This document shows positions 16,020 to 22,464 of a stretch of 32,127 nucleotides of DNA, in pieces. Location: the NCBI GenBank assembly GCA_017545095.1, contig JAFYCU010000227.1, forward strand, positions 1 through 32,127, written 5' to 3'. The notes under the pieces are model-generated. The model did no database searches, was not told the origin of the DNA, and worked only from the letters and a program-made list of their open reading frames with translations. The stretch is from Muribaculaceae bacterium (GTDB lineage: Bacteria > Bacteroidota > Bacteroidia > Bacteroidales > Muribaculaceae). The first letter of the stretch is position 1; each line of letters opens with the position of its first letter. The position numbers were made by a program, and so were the translations under genes.

Positions 16020-16047
16020 CCATCTCAAATCAAAACGTGCCGCAGCT

Positions 16048-16977
16048 ATGATTAGTTACTGGAAATGCAAGGACGGGTTCAGCGAGATCAACCAATGGAA
16101 ATCGGGGTGCTGGGTCAAGGTCACCAAACCAACAGCCGACGACCTGGCGCTGCTTGAGGAACGGTTTGCCGTGCCCGACTTCACCCACGACGCCGAGGAC
16201 ATCGAGGAACGCCCGCGTGTGGACCACGAGAACAACTGGACAATAGTGTTTGTGCGTGTGCCGAGCAAGAGCATCGATGGCAACGGCGACACCGTGCTAT
16301 CGACTGCACCGGTGGCAGTGCTGATACGCGACGATGTGTTCATCACGGTTGCATACTACGACAACGAAGTGCTCGATGACTTTATCCGCTGGAGCCGGCA
16401 GCGCCGCGTGAACAACTGCAAGGGGTTCGACCTGCTGCTGTCGCTGATGCTGTCCACATCGGTGTGGTATCTGAAATACCTCAAACAGATGAACGCGATG
16501 ATGAATGCCGCCGAACATCGCATCGAGCAGAAAATGGACAACGATGAGCTGATGCGCACGATGGGTATAGGAAAATTTCTGATTTATTTCATCACCTCGC
16601 TCAAGGGCAACATGACAGTGCTGGCACGGCTCAAGAAAAGGCTCCGCAACCTCCCCCACGACGAGGACCTGCTCGAAGATGTGGAGATTGAGACCCAGCA
16701 GGCCTTAGACACAGCCAGCATCTACAACGACATCCTGGAGCGGCAGCAGGAAACCTACTCATCGATCATCGGCAACAACCTGAACCGAATCATGAAAACG
16801 CTCACGGTGGTGACCATCCTGCTGATGATACCCACCATTGTGGCCGGCTACTACGGCATGAACGTGCCCAACGGCATGGAAACCTGGTGGATGGGGTTTC
16901 CTCTGGCTGTTGCCCTGTCGGTGGCGCTGATGGCGGTGGGCTACGCGTTTATCAGCCGCAGCAAATTCTTCAAGTAG
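16048..16977 (+). CDS. corA: CorA-family magnesium/divalent cation channel
   Basis: The protein has 309 residues. A soluble N-terminal part (about 1-245), largely helical and charged toward its end, leads into two membrane helices. The first ends in Tyr-Gly-Met-Asn (269-272), the signature that forms the selectivity filter of CorA pentamers. A short loop (Val-Pro-Asn-Gly-Met-Glu) and the second helix (about 280-302) follow, with the Lys-rich C-terminus Ser-Lys-Phe-Phe-Lys in the cytoplasm, as in CorA. Most members import Mg2+ or Co2+; some relatives export Zn2+, and this cannot be decided here. It has its own promoter and converges on the lipoprotein gene across a strongly structured stretch. 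Confidence 0.9.
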   Translation: MISYWKCKDGFSEINQWKSGCWVKVTKPTADDLALLEERFAVPDFTHDAEDIEERPRVDHENNWTIVFVRVPSKSIDGNGDTVLSTAPVAVLIRDDVFITVAYYDNEVLDDFIRWSRQRRVNNCKGFDLLLSLMLSTSVWYLKYLKQMNAMMNAAEHRIEQKMDNDELMRTMGIGKFLIYFITSLKGNMTVLARLKKRLRNLPHDEDLLEDVEIETQQALDTASIYNDILERQQETYSSIIGNNLNRIMKTLTVVTILLMIPTIVAGYYGMNVPNGMETWWMGFPLAVALSVALMAVGYAFISRSKFFK

Positions 16978-17031
16978 CCCCACCGGCATCATTTCGCAAG
17001 CGCACATTACTTCCAGAACTTGAGTGCCAAC

Positions 17032-17129
17032 ACAACACTTCGGGGAGGCTCATCGCTTGTTGCGATGGCCTCCCCGAAGGTTATTCAGGTTGCCCTGATG
17101 GGTAATCAGGGTGAATGCTCAAGTGTTGT
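17032..17129. terminator. Nested hairpins between convergent corA and lipoprotein gene, probably a two-way terminator
   Basis: CTTCGGGGAGGC (17038-17049) pairs with GCCTCCCCGAAG (17068-17079), and CATCGC (17051-17056) pairs with GCGATG (17062-17067) inside it around a TTGTT loop. A second hairpin follows: CCCTGAT (17093-17099) with ATCAGGG (17105-17111), flanked by ATTC/GAAT. An outer stem ACAACACTT (17032-17040) with AAGTGTTGT (17121-17129) could enclose both. There is no long T tract on either strand, so the termination role rests on position between two convergent genes. Confidence 0.6.
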
Positions 17130-17135
17130 TGAGGC

Positions 17136-17702
17136 TTACTTCTTCAGAGCCTCGGCAGCCTTGTTTGCCACATCGGCAGCTTTCTCCTTAGCCTTGTCCA
17201 CGCCCTCGGCAGCTTTCTCCTTGGCCTGATCCACGGCCTCGTTGGCCTTCTCCTTAGCCTGGTCCACAGCCTTGTCGACTTGTGCAGCGGCGGCGTCGGT
17301 GACGTTATCGACAGCCTCCTTGGCCACGTCGCCCAGCGACTCGTTGACCTTAGCCTTCAGATCCTCGGGCAGGTTGATGGCGTTGCCAGCAAACTCAGTG
17401 ATGGTGGGAACGAGGGCAACCAGCTTGTCCTTGTTGGTCTCGATCACCTCTTTGATCTTGCCCACGAGGTCGAGTGCCTGCACGGTGTCGCCAGCGGCGA
17501 GGAACTTCTGCACCTGGTCGTTGGCCTTGGCCATCAGGTCGGCAACAGCGGCCGAATCCTGCAGGGTGGGGATAGCCTCGGTGAATTTCTCGATGGTAAA
17601 GACGCTGTCGGTAGCTTGGTTGTTGTCCGTGGCAGTCTTGGTGTCGCACGAAACAAAGCTCACAGCTGCAATAGCAGCAATCGCTAACAATAACTTTTTC
17701 AT
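17136..17702 (-). CDS. Small helical lipoprotein with 11-residue-type Ala/Lys/Glu repeats
   Basis: The product has 188 residues. It begins with a lipoprotein signal peptide (Met-Lys-Lys-Leu-Leu-Leu, Ala/Ile core) and a lipobox ending in Cys19 (Val-Ser-Phe-Val-Ser-Cys). A Thr/Asp/Asn-rich linker follows. Residues about 37-120 are predicted helical. The C-terminal 50 residues are near-repeats of Ala-Val-Asp-Gln-Ala-Lys-Glu-Lys-Ala, similar to the amphipathic helices of LEA-like and apolipoprotein-like proteins. Such proteins sit on membranes or protect against stress; the function here is not known. It is monocistronic with a very good promoter, and a perfect 16-base palindrome covers the expected transcription start, so it is probably regulated. 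Confidence 0.8.
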   Translation of the reverse strand: MKKLLLAIAAIAAVSFVSCDTKTATDNNQATDSVFTIEKFTEAIPTLQDSAAVADLMAKANDQVQKFLAAGDTVQALDLVGKIKEVIETNKDKLVALVPTITEFAGNAINLPEDLKAKVNESLGDVAKEAVDNVTDAAAAQVDKAVDQAKEKANEAVDQAKEKAAEGVDKAKEKAADVANKAAEALKK

Positions 17703-17744
17703 CTCAATAATAAATTTAAGGAGTTAATAATAAAACATTCAATT

Positions 17745-17760
17745 CGCATTTCGAAATGCG
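17745..17760. promoter_or_regulatory. 16-base palindrome over the lipoprotein transcription start, candidate operator
   Basis: CGCATTTCGAAATGCG is a perfect palindrome immediately downstream of the -7 box (17764-17771, minus strand), where transcription should begin. A related imperfect copy lies between the -33 and -7 boxes (CGATTTTCGAATGCG, 17776-17790). Two sites with the same core on both sides of the -7 box look like a repressor arrangement. As RNA it could instead form a hairpin at the 5' end. Confidence 0.45.
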
Positions 17761-17763
17761 CTG

Positions 17764-17794
17764 CAAATGTATAGTCGATTTTCGAATGCGCAAA
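17764..17794 (-). promoter_or_regulatory. Promoter of the lipoprotein gene
   Basis: On the minus strand TTTG (plus 17791-17794), 19 bases, TACATTTG (plus 17764-17771) matches the Bacteroidetes consensus in full. The leader to the start codon at 17702 is about 55 bases. Confidence 0.75.
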
Positions 17795-17994
17795 AAAAAA
17801 TGAGCCTCGTTAGCTTTTTTTAAACATTGAAATCGACAAATCGCCATTTTCGAGGCCCGAAAACTACCGAAAACCATCATTTTTCACGTCAAAGTCATCA
17901 CAAAAGCAACCGCATGGCAACACCCGGCAGCCGCAGCATCGCCATGCTGAAATCACAACGACATCGACAAGGCTCATGGATAACTTCATCCAGA

Positions 17995-18026
17995 TTTGCA
18001 CATGTGATGACAATATATTAATTTTG
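17995..18026 (+). promoter_or_regulatory. Promoter of the small membrane protein gene (in gene-free stretch 17703-18107)
   Basis: TTTG (17995-17998), 20 bases, TAATTTTG (18019-18026) is a perfect Bacteroidetes promoter. The gene-free stretch 17703-18107 thus holds two divergent promoters. Between them (17795-17994) there is an inverted repeat GCCTCG (17804-17809) with CGAGGC (17850-17855) and nothing else recognisable. Confidence 0.7.
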
Positions 18027-18107
18027 CAATCTAAAACCAATTCATCAACAATTCAAGATATGGTACTTCTGAACACACTTTCATTGTTATTACAAACAAT
18101 TCCAACG

Positions 18108-18542
18108 ATGCAGCCCAAAGCGTTATGGCTTGCGGCCGCCGGTGTGGTGGTGCTGCTGACAGTGCTTTTCTTCGTCATGTGGCGTTTCAGCCGCAGCGGC
18201 GATGATTTGGGACACAAGGCTAAACCGCAAACCGTGGACGACTATATTGCCGCCAACGGCACGCCCGCCGATGTGGTGGTGCTCGACTCCACACGCAGCA
18301 ACGAGTTGGTCGCCGTGGTACTGGTCTATGACGACTGCTTTGTGGTCGACGGCCAGCGAGTGCCGCGCGAGGCGGTGACCGCTGTCACCTTCAACAATGC
18401 CGCCAACCCCTACACATTGCAGAGCTACCAACTAGTGCTCTCCACCACCCTGCCCGACCGCCCCACGGTGAAAGCCGACTTGGGCGCCGATGCCGGCTGG
18501 GCCAGCGAAGTGACTCAGCAAATTGCACAACACATTATTTAA
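18108..18542 (+). CDS. Unrecognised small protein with one N-terminal membrane helix
   Basis: From the ATG at 18108 the product has 144 residues. A membrane helix (about 5-25, Leu-Trp-Leu-Ala-Ala-Ala-Gly-Val-Val-Val-Leu-Leu) is followed by a Arg/Ser/Gly linker and a soluble part of about 100 residues with alternating beta-like segments (Val-Val-Val-Leu-Asp-Ser, Val-Ala-Val-Val-Leu-Val-Tyr-Asp-Asp-Cys). No family was recognised. An in-frame ATG at 18060 is possible, since the transcription start expected near 18033 lies before both; it would add a second hydrophobic run (Leu-Leu-Asn-Thr-Leu-Ser-Leu-Leu-Leu). The next gene starts 82 bases later across a hairpin and may be on the same transcript. 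Confidence 0.6.
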   Translation: MQPKALWLAAAGVVVLLTVLFFVMWRFSRSGDDLGHKAKPQTVDDYIAANGTPADVVVLDSTRSNELVAVVLVYDDCFVVDGQRVPREAVTAVTFNNAANPYTLQSYQLVLSTTLPDRPTVKADLGADAGWASEVTQQIAQHII

Positions 18543-18543
18543 T

Positions 18544-18603
18544 AAGAACCTAGAACCAAGCCCATGGATTCTCCTTGTAAGTAAGCCGCGATTCCATCGC
18601 GGC
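18544..18603 (+). repeat. AAGAACC words and a three-base-loop hairpin before the ydfG-like gene
   Basis: AAGAACC and TAGAACC (18544-18557) are followed by AAGCCC. Then GCCGCGAT (18585-18592) and ATCGCGGC (18596-18603) form a perfect 8-bp stem with the loop TCC. The stem ends 21 bases before the start codon at 18625, so in RNA it would lie next to the ribosome-binding region. Confidence 0.65.
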
Positions 18604-18624
18604 CACCACCCACTACCCACTATT

Positions 18625-19386
18625 ATGAAAAAGATTGCACTGATAACTGGAGCCACGAGCGGCATTGGCGAGGGCTGTGCCCGCCGTTTCGCCGCTGGAG
18701 GCTACGATGTGATTATTACCGGGCGCAACAGCAACAAACTGGATGCACTCAAGCGTGAACTGGAACAGGACGGCACGCAGGTGCTGCCGCTGTGCTTCGA
18801 TGTGCGCGACCGCAAGGCGTGCCAGGCCGCCGTGGACAGCATGCCGTCGCAGTGGCGCAATATCGACGTGCTCATCAACAACGCCGGACTGGCCCTGGGC
18901 CTTGAGCCGGAATATGAGGGCGACCACGACGACTGGGAGACGATGATCGACACCAACATCAAGGGTCTGCTCTATATGACCCGCCTGATTGTGCCGGGCA
19001 TGGTGGAGCGCAACCACGGGCATGTGATCAACATAGGCTCGGTGGCTGGCGACGCGGCCTATGCCGGTGGCAATGTGTATTGCGCCACCAAGGCCGCCGT
19101 GAAAGCCATCACCGACGGCTTGCGCATCGACGTGGCCCACACCGCCGTGCGCGTCACCAATGTGAAGCCGGGGCTGGTGGAGACCAACTTCAGCCGCGTG
19201 CGCTTCCACGGCGACAACGAGCGGGCCGACAAGGTGTACAAGGGCGTGAAGCCCCTCACCGGCGATGACATCGCCGATGTGGCCTTCTACGCTGCCAGCG
19301 CCCCACCCCATGTGCAAATTGCCGAAGTCCTCGTCCTGGCCACCCACCAAGCCAGCCCCTCGGTGATTCACCGGGAGAATGGATAA
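18625..19386 (+). CDS. Short-chain dehydrogenase, YdfG-like (3-hydroxy acid dehydrogenase type)
   Basis: The protein has 253 residues, a classical SDR. Thr-Gly-Ala-Thr-Ser-Gly-Ile-Gly (8-15) binds the nucleotide, Arg34 after strand 2 favours NADP, Asn-Asn-Ala-Gly is at 85-88, and the catalytic set is Ser139, Tyr152 and Lys156. The segments Gly-Leu-Ala-Leu-Gly-Leu-Glu-Pro, Val-Tyr-Cys-Ala-Thr-Lys-Ala-Ala-Val and Glu-Thr-Asn-Phe-Ser-Arg-Val-Arg-Phe match the YdfG branch, which oxidises L-serine and other 3-hydroxy acids with NADP. The substrate here is not proven. The start at 18625 gives the normal SDR N-terminus (Lys-Lys-Ile-Ala-Leu-Ile-Thr-Gly). The last three codons and the stop (Glu-Asn-Gly-stop) come from a GGATAATGG-type repeat. 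Confidence 0.85.
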   Translation: MKKIALITGATSGIGEGCARRFAAGGYDVIITGRNSNKLDALKRELEQDGTQVLPLCFDVRDRKACQAAVDSMPSQWRNIDVLINNAGLALGLEPEYEGDHDDWETMIDTNIKGLLYMTRLIVPGMVERNHGHVINIGSVAGDAAYAGGNVYCATKAAVKAITDGLRIDVAHTAVRVTNVKPGLVETNFSRVRFHGDNERADKVYKGVKPLTGDDIADVAFYAASAPPHVQIAEVLVLATHQASPSVIHRENG

Positions 19387-19509
19387 TGGAGAATTAATAA
19401 TTGATAATTGATTACGGGAAGAATGCGCAGCTTTGTTTGCGTAAGGCAAGACGCAGTCTCGCTCTCATATCAGCATCCAAGAACCAAGAACCAAGCCACC
19501 GTCGGTGGC
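19375..19509 (+). repeat. Composite dispersed repeat, copy 2, with AAGAACC heptamers and hairpin
   Basis: GAGAATGGATAATGGAG, then ATTAATAATTGATAATTG words, run from 19375 to about 19411. The 39-bp element follows at 19425-19463 (three mismatches to 2704-2742). Two perfect AAGAACC heptamers are at 19479-19492, and GCCACC-GTC-GGTGGC (19495-19509) forms a hairpin with a three-base loop. The order is thus the same as in copy 1 for the first two parts. The stretch lies between the ydfG-like gene and rarA. Confidence 0.75.
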
Positions 19510-19558
19510 GTATGCTGCAGCTGCGCCACAGCCATTCCCCCTCCACCCACTACCCCCT

Positions 19559-20833
19559 ATGTACGAACCACTTGCCGAACGGCTGCGCCCGAAAACGCTT
19601 GACGACTATATTGGCCAACGCCACCTGGTGGGCGATGGAGCCGTGCTGCGCCGCATGATTGAGAGCGGCAACATCTCCTCGTTCATCCTGTGGGGTCCTC
19701 CCGGTGTGGGCAAGACCACACTGGCGCGCATCATTGCCGCACAGACCCAAGTACCGTTCTACACGCTCTCGGCCGTGACCAGCGGTGTGAAAGAGGTGCG
19801 CGAGGTGCTCGACCGCTGCAAAGCCGATGCCCGAAGCATGTTCACCAAGGGACGTCCGGTGCTGTTTATCGACGAGATTCACCGCTTCAACAAGTCGCAG
19901 CAAGACTCGCTGCTCGGTGCGGTGGAGAACGGCACAGTCACACTCATCGGAGCCACCACCGAGAACCCATCGTTCGAGGTCATCCGCCCCTTGCTCTCGC
20001 GGGCGCAGGTGTATGTGCTCAACCCGCTCGAGGCCGACGACCTGCTGCAACTGCTCGACCGCGCCGTGAAAACCGACAAGATGTTTGTTGGCCGCGAGGT
20101 GCGCATCGAGCAAACCGAGGCCCTGCTGCGCTTCAGCGGCGGCGACGCACGCAAACTGCTCAACATCCTTGACCTGGTGATGCAGTCGCTCAGTGCCAAC
20201 GAGCCGTTTGTCATCAACGACCTGGTGGTCACCGACCGGCTGCAGCAGAACCCGCTGGCGTTTGACAAGGGCGGCGAGATGCACTACGACATCATCTCGG
20301 CGTTTATCAAGAGCATCCGCGGCAGCGACCCCGATGCGGCAGTCTATTGGCTGGCACGGCTCATCGCCGGTGGCGAGGACCCGAAGTTCATCGCCCGCCG
20401 ACTGTGCATCCTTGCCGCCGAAGACATCGGTCTTGCCAACCCCAACGCACTGCTACTGGCCAACGCCACCTTCGATGTCATAGCCAAAATCGGTTGGCCC
20501 GAAGGTCGCATCCCGCTCAGTGAGTGCGCCATCTACCTGGCCACCTCGCCTAAGAGCAACAGTGCCTACCTGGCCATCGGCGCCGCGCAGCAGCTCGTGG
20601 AGCAGACCGGCAACGCACCCGTGCCGCTGCACCTGCGCAACGCACCCACCAAGCTGATGAAAGAGCTGGGCTACGGAGCCGACTACAAGTATGCCCACGA
20701 CTTCCCCGGCCATTTCGTCAGGCAGGAATACATGCCCGAAGAACTTCACCACCCGCAGCTATGGCAGCCGCAGGACAACCCCGCCGAAGCCCGCATGGCC
20801 GAACGCCACCGCCGCCTGTGGGGGTTGACTTAA
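19559..20833 (+). CDS. rarA: Replication-associated recombination protein A (AAA+ ATPase)
   Basis: The protein has 424 residues, the normal RarA/MgsA length. Pro-Leu-Ala-Glu-Arg-Leu-Arg-Pro-Lys-Thr-Leu-Asp-Asp-Tyr-Ile-Gly-Gln at the N-terminus is typical and sets the start at 19559 rather than an in-frame ATG at 19511 that would add a Pro/Ala stretch coded by repeat DNA. Walker A is Gly-Pro-Pro-Gly-Val-Gly-Lys-Thr (46-53), Walker B Leu-Phe-Ile-Asp-Glu-Ile-His (102-108), and Gly-Ala-Thr-Thr-Glu-Asn-Pro-Ser-Phe is sensor 1. The C-terminal tetramerisation part contains Asp-Pro-Asp-Ala-Ala-Val-Tyr-Trp-Leu-Ala-Arg and Leu-Arg-Asn-Ala-Pro-Thr-Lys-Leu-Met-Lys. RarA acts at stalled or gapped replication forks. 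A single gene flanked by repeats. Confidence 0.93.
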   Translation: MYEPLAERLRPKTLDDYIGQRHLVGDGAVLRRMIESGNISSFILWGPPGVGKTTLARIIAAQTQVPFYTLSAVTSGVKEVREVLDRCKADARSMFTKGRPVLFIDEIHRFNKSQQDSLLGAVENGTVTLIGATTENPSFEVIRPLLSRAQVYVLNPLEADDLLQLLDRAVKTDKMFVGREVRIEQTEALLRFSGGDARKLLNILDLVMQSLSANEPFVINDLVVTDRLQQNPLAFDKGGEMHYDIISAFIKSIRGSDPDAAVYWLARLIAGGEDPKFIARRLCILAAEDIGLANPNALLLANATFDVIAKIGWPEGRIPLSECAIYLATSPKSNSAYLAIGAAQQLVEQTGNAPVPLHLRNAPTKLMKELGYGADYKYAHDFPGHFVRQEYMPEELHHPQLWQPQDNPAEARMAERHRRLWGLT

Positions 20834-20942
20834 TGCACAATGCATAATTCCGCAATGCGCTGAGACGTTTTATAATCTCTGAATTTTCTACTTGCAAAGC
20901 CACAAAAGATTGTTATTGTCATTTCTCAATATTCTCACCAAG

Positions 20943-22409
20943 TTGAAAACAAAACAACTCATTTCTTTTTTGGTACTGGCATCAATAGTGTTTTTGTCAG
21001 CCGCACAAAGTGTGTCATCACCCGACATCGACCGACACGACTTTGCCGATGCCTATGGCATTCCGATTCCTGTGATTCTCACATTGCCCGAAAGTGGCGA
21101 TGTGGTTGACATTCATTTCGACATCACGCTCCCTCAAGGCCTTACGCCTTCTTACTGGTACTCCGAAAATGGTTTTGGCTGGGCTGGTAAAGATGTTCCA
21201 ATCGTTGACGGCAATCCCGTTATTGAATTCTCGGATAATCTCGACACGGATGGTCACACGTTGCACATTGATGGCATGAATGACACACGCACCCCAACGA
21301 CGGCAAACCCATGCGAAATCTACGTTTTCAAAGTGTTTTACACTACCTCCAGTGAAAAGGATGTGACTCGTCCCATCATGATTCACGTCAAGTATACCGA
21401 TTCTGCAGGGATGGAACATGAGATTGGGAGCGCTGACGCTCCTGTGGTATTGAACCAAGTGGGATTTGATTGCTCGGTTCCAGCCGAAAGGATTTACATA
21501 CAAGAATCTGTTATACTTGCCCTCAACGAGTCGCTGGAATTGAGAAGAGTAATCGAGCCATGGAACGCCTATCAACCATTGTCATGGCGCAGCACCGACA
21601 CCACCACGGTATTAGTCGACAGTTTGGGCGTTGTCACTGGCCGACATGCTGGTGAGGCGCTTGTGATTGCCACCACTACCGACGGCACCAACTTAAGTGA
21701 TACCTGCTTCGTGAGCGTGCTGGCCGTGCGACGAGGTGTCTCAGCGCCATCGCTGAACCTTTACAGTTCGGATTTGGGTCAGCCGTTTGCTTTGCCATTG
21801 ACCCTGTTCCGCTCCAGATCGCCGTATAATAGTTCGAACGATTTCTTGAATATTGTGGTCAATATGCAATTCCCTGACGGCATTCGCCCTATGGATGTTG
21901 ACGAATTCTTCGACAATTACGAGACCGATCTTCCCGTCCTCGATATATTCGCTGACGGGAATCATCCCCTCATGTTCACAGATAATTTCCACGACTACTC
22001 TGAATCAGGTCAATATTATATTGTTGGGGCCAACATGAAAAGAGAACCCATCTACAAGAACCCCTGCAGTTTCTATTATCTTCCCGTGGTATGCACCGAC
22101 CAAGAATTCACCCCTGGCGAGCGAGTTGTCACATACTATTGCAAGTATAGCGACAGTTCCGATTACACCATCCAATTCGGCTCTGAAACCAATCTGCTAA
22201 AGATGTTCACGGTGCGGTGCATCGACGGCGTGCGCGGTGACGTTAACGGAGATGGCATCGTTGACATCGACGACGTTAACGAACTAATCAACGTTATTTT
22301 GAAATATCACGATCCTTCGCTGCGATGCCATCTTACTCCCGATGACCTTATTGACATTGATGATTTAAACGCACTGATTGACATGATGGTGCATCCTATA
22401 AGAGAGTAG
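20943..22409 (+). CDS. Secreted protein: two cohesin-like repeats around a BIG2-like domain, dockerin end
   Basis: There is no in-frame ATG in the 5' part. TTG at 20943 gives a textbook signal peptide (Lys-Thr-Lys-Gln-Leu-Ile-Ser-Phe-Leu-Val-Leu-Ala, cleavage near Ala-Ala-Gln), so it is the likely start of a 488-residue product; an earlier TTG at 20892 is less likely. Two similar beta-rich halves (about 30-175 and 275-430) each contain a Leu-Pro-(Gln)-Gly-like or Phe-Pro-Asp-Gly turn and an Asn-Pro-Cys motif, resembling Bacteroidetes cohesin-like domains. Between them about 180-265 reads like a bacterial Ig-like group 2 domain (Trp-Arg-Ser-Thr-Asp, Gly-Val-Val-Thr-Gly). The end has a dockerin repeat (Asp-Val-Asn-Gly-Asp-Gly-Ile-Val-Asp-Ile-Asp-Asp-Val-Asn) and a degraded second one. 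Base composition is visibly more A/T-rich than its neighbours. No promoter was recognised in 20834-20942. Confidence 0.7.
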   Translation: MKTKQLISFLVLASIVFLSAAQSVSSPDIDRHDFADAYGIPIPVILTLPESGDVVDIHFDITLPQGLTPSYWYSENGFGWAGKDVPIVDGNPVIEFSDNLDTDGHTLHIDGMNDTRTPTTANPCEIYVFKVFYTTSSEKDVTRPIMIHVKYTDSAGMEHEIGSADAPVVLNQVGFDCSVPAERIYIQESVILALNESLELRRVIEPWNAYQPLSWRSTDTTTVLVDSLGVVTGRHAGEALVIATTTDGTNLSDTCFVSVLAVRRGVSAPSLNLYSSDLGQPFALPLTLFRSRSPYNSSNDFLNIVVNMQFPDGIRPMDVDEFFDNYETDLPVLDIFADGNHPLMFTDNFHDYSESGQYYIVGANMKREPIYKNPCSFYYLPVVCTDQEFTPGERVVTYYCKYSDSSDYTIQFGSETNLLKMFTVRCIDGVRGDVNGDGIVDIDDVNELINVILKYHDPSLRCHLTPDDLIDIDDLNALIDMMVHPIRE

Positions 22410-22464
22410 CGGACTCGGCACATGAGCCCGATACATCAAAACACAAATAACAATCTATCATTCC

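Noticed and set aside
17827..18021. A 64-codon frame between the two divergent promoters
   Set aside because: It crosses the promoter of the next gene, is Lys/Arg/His-rich and shows no protein-like pattern.
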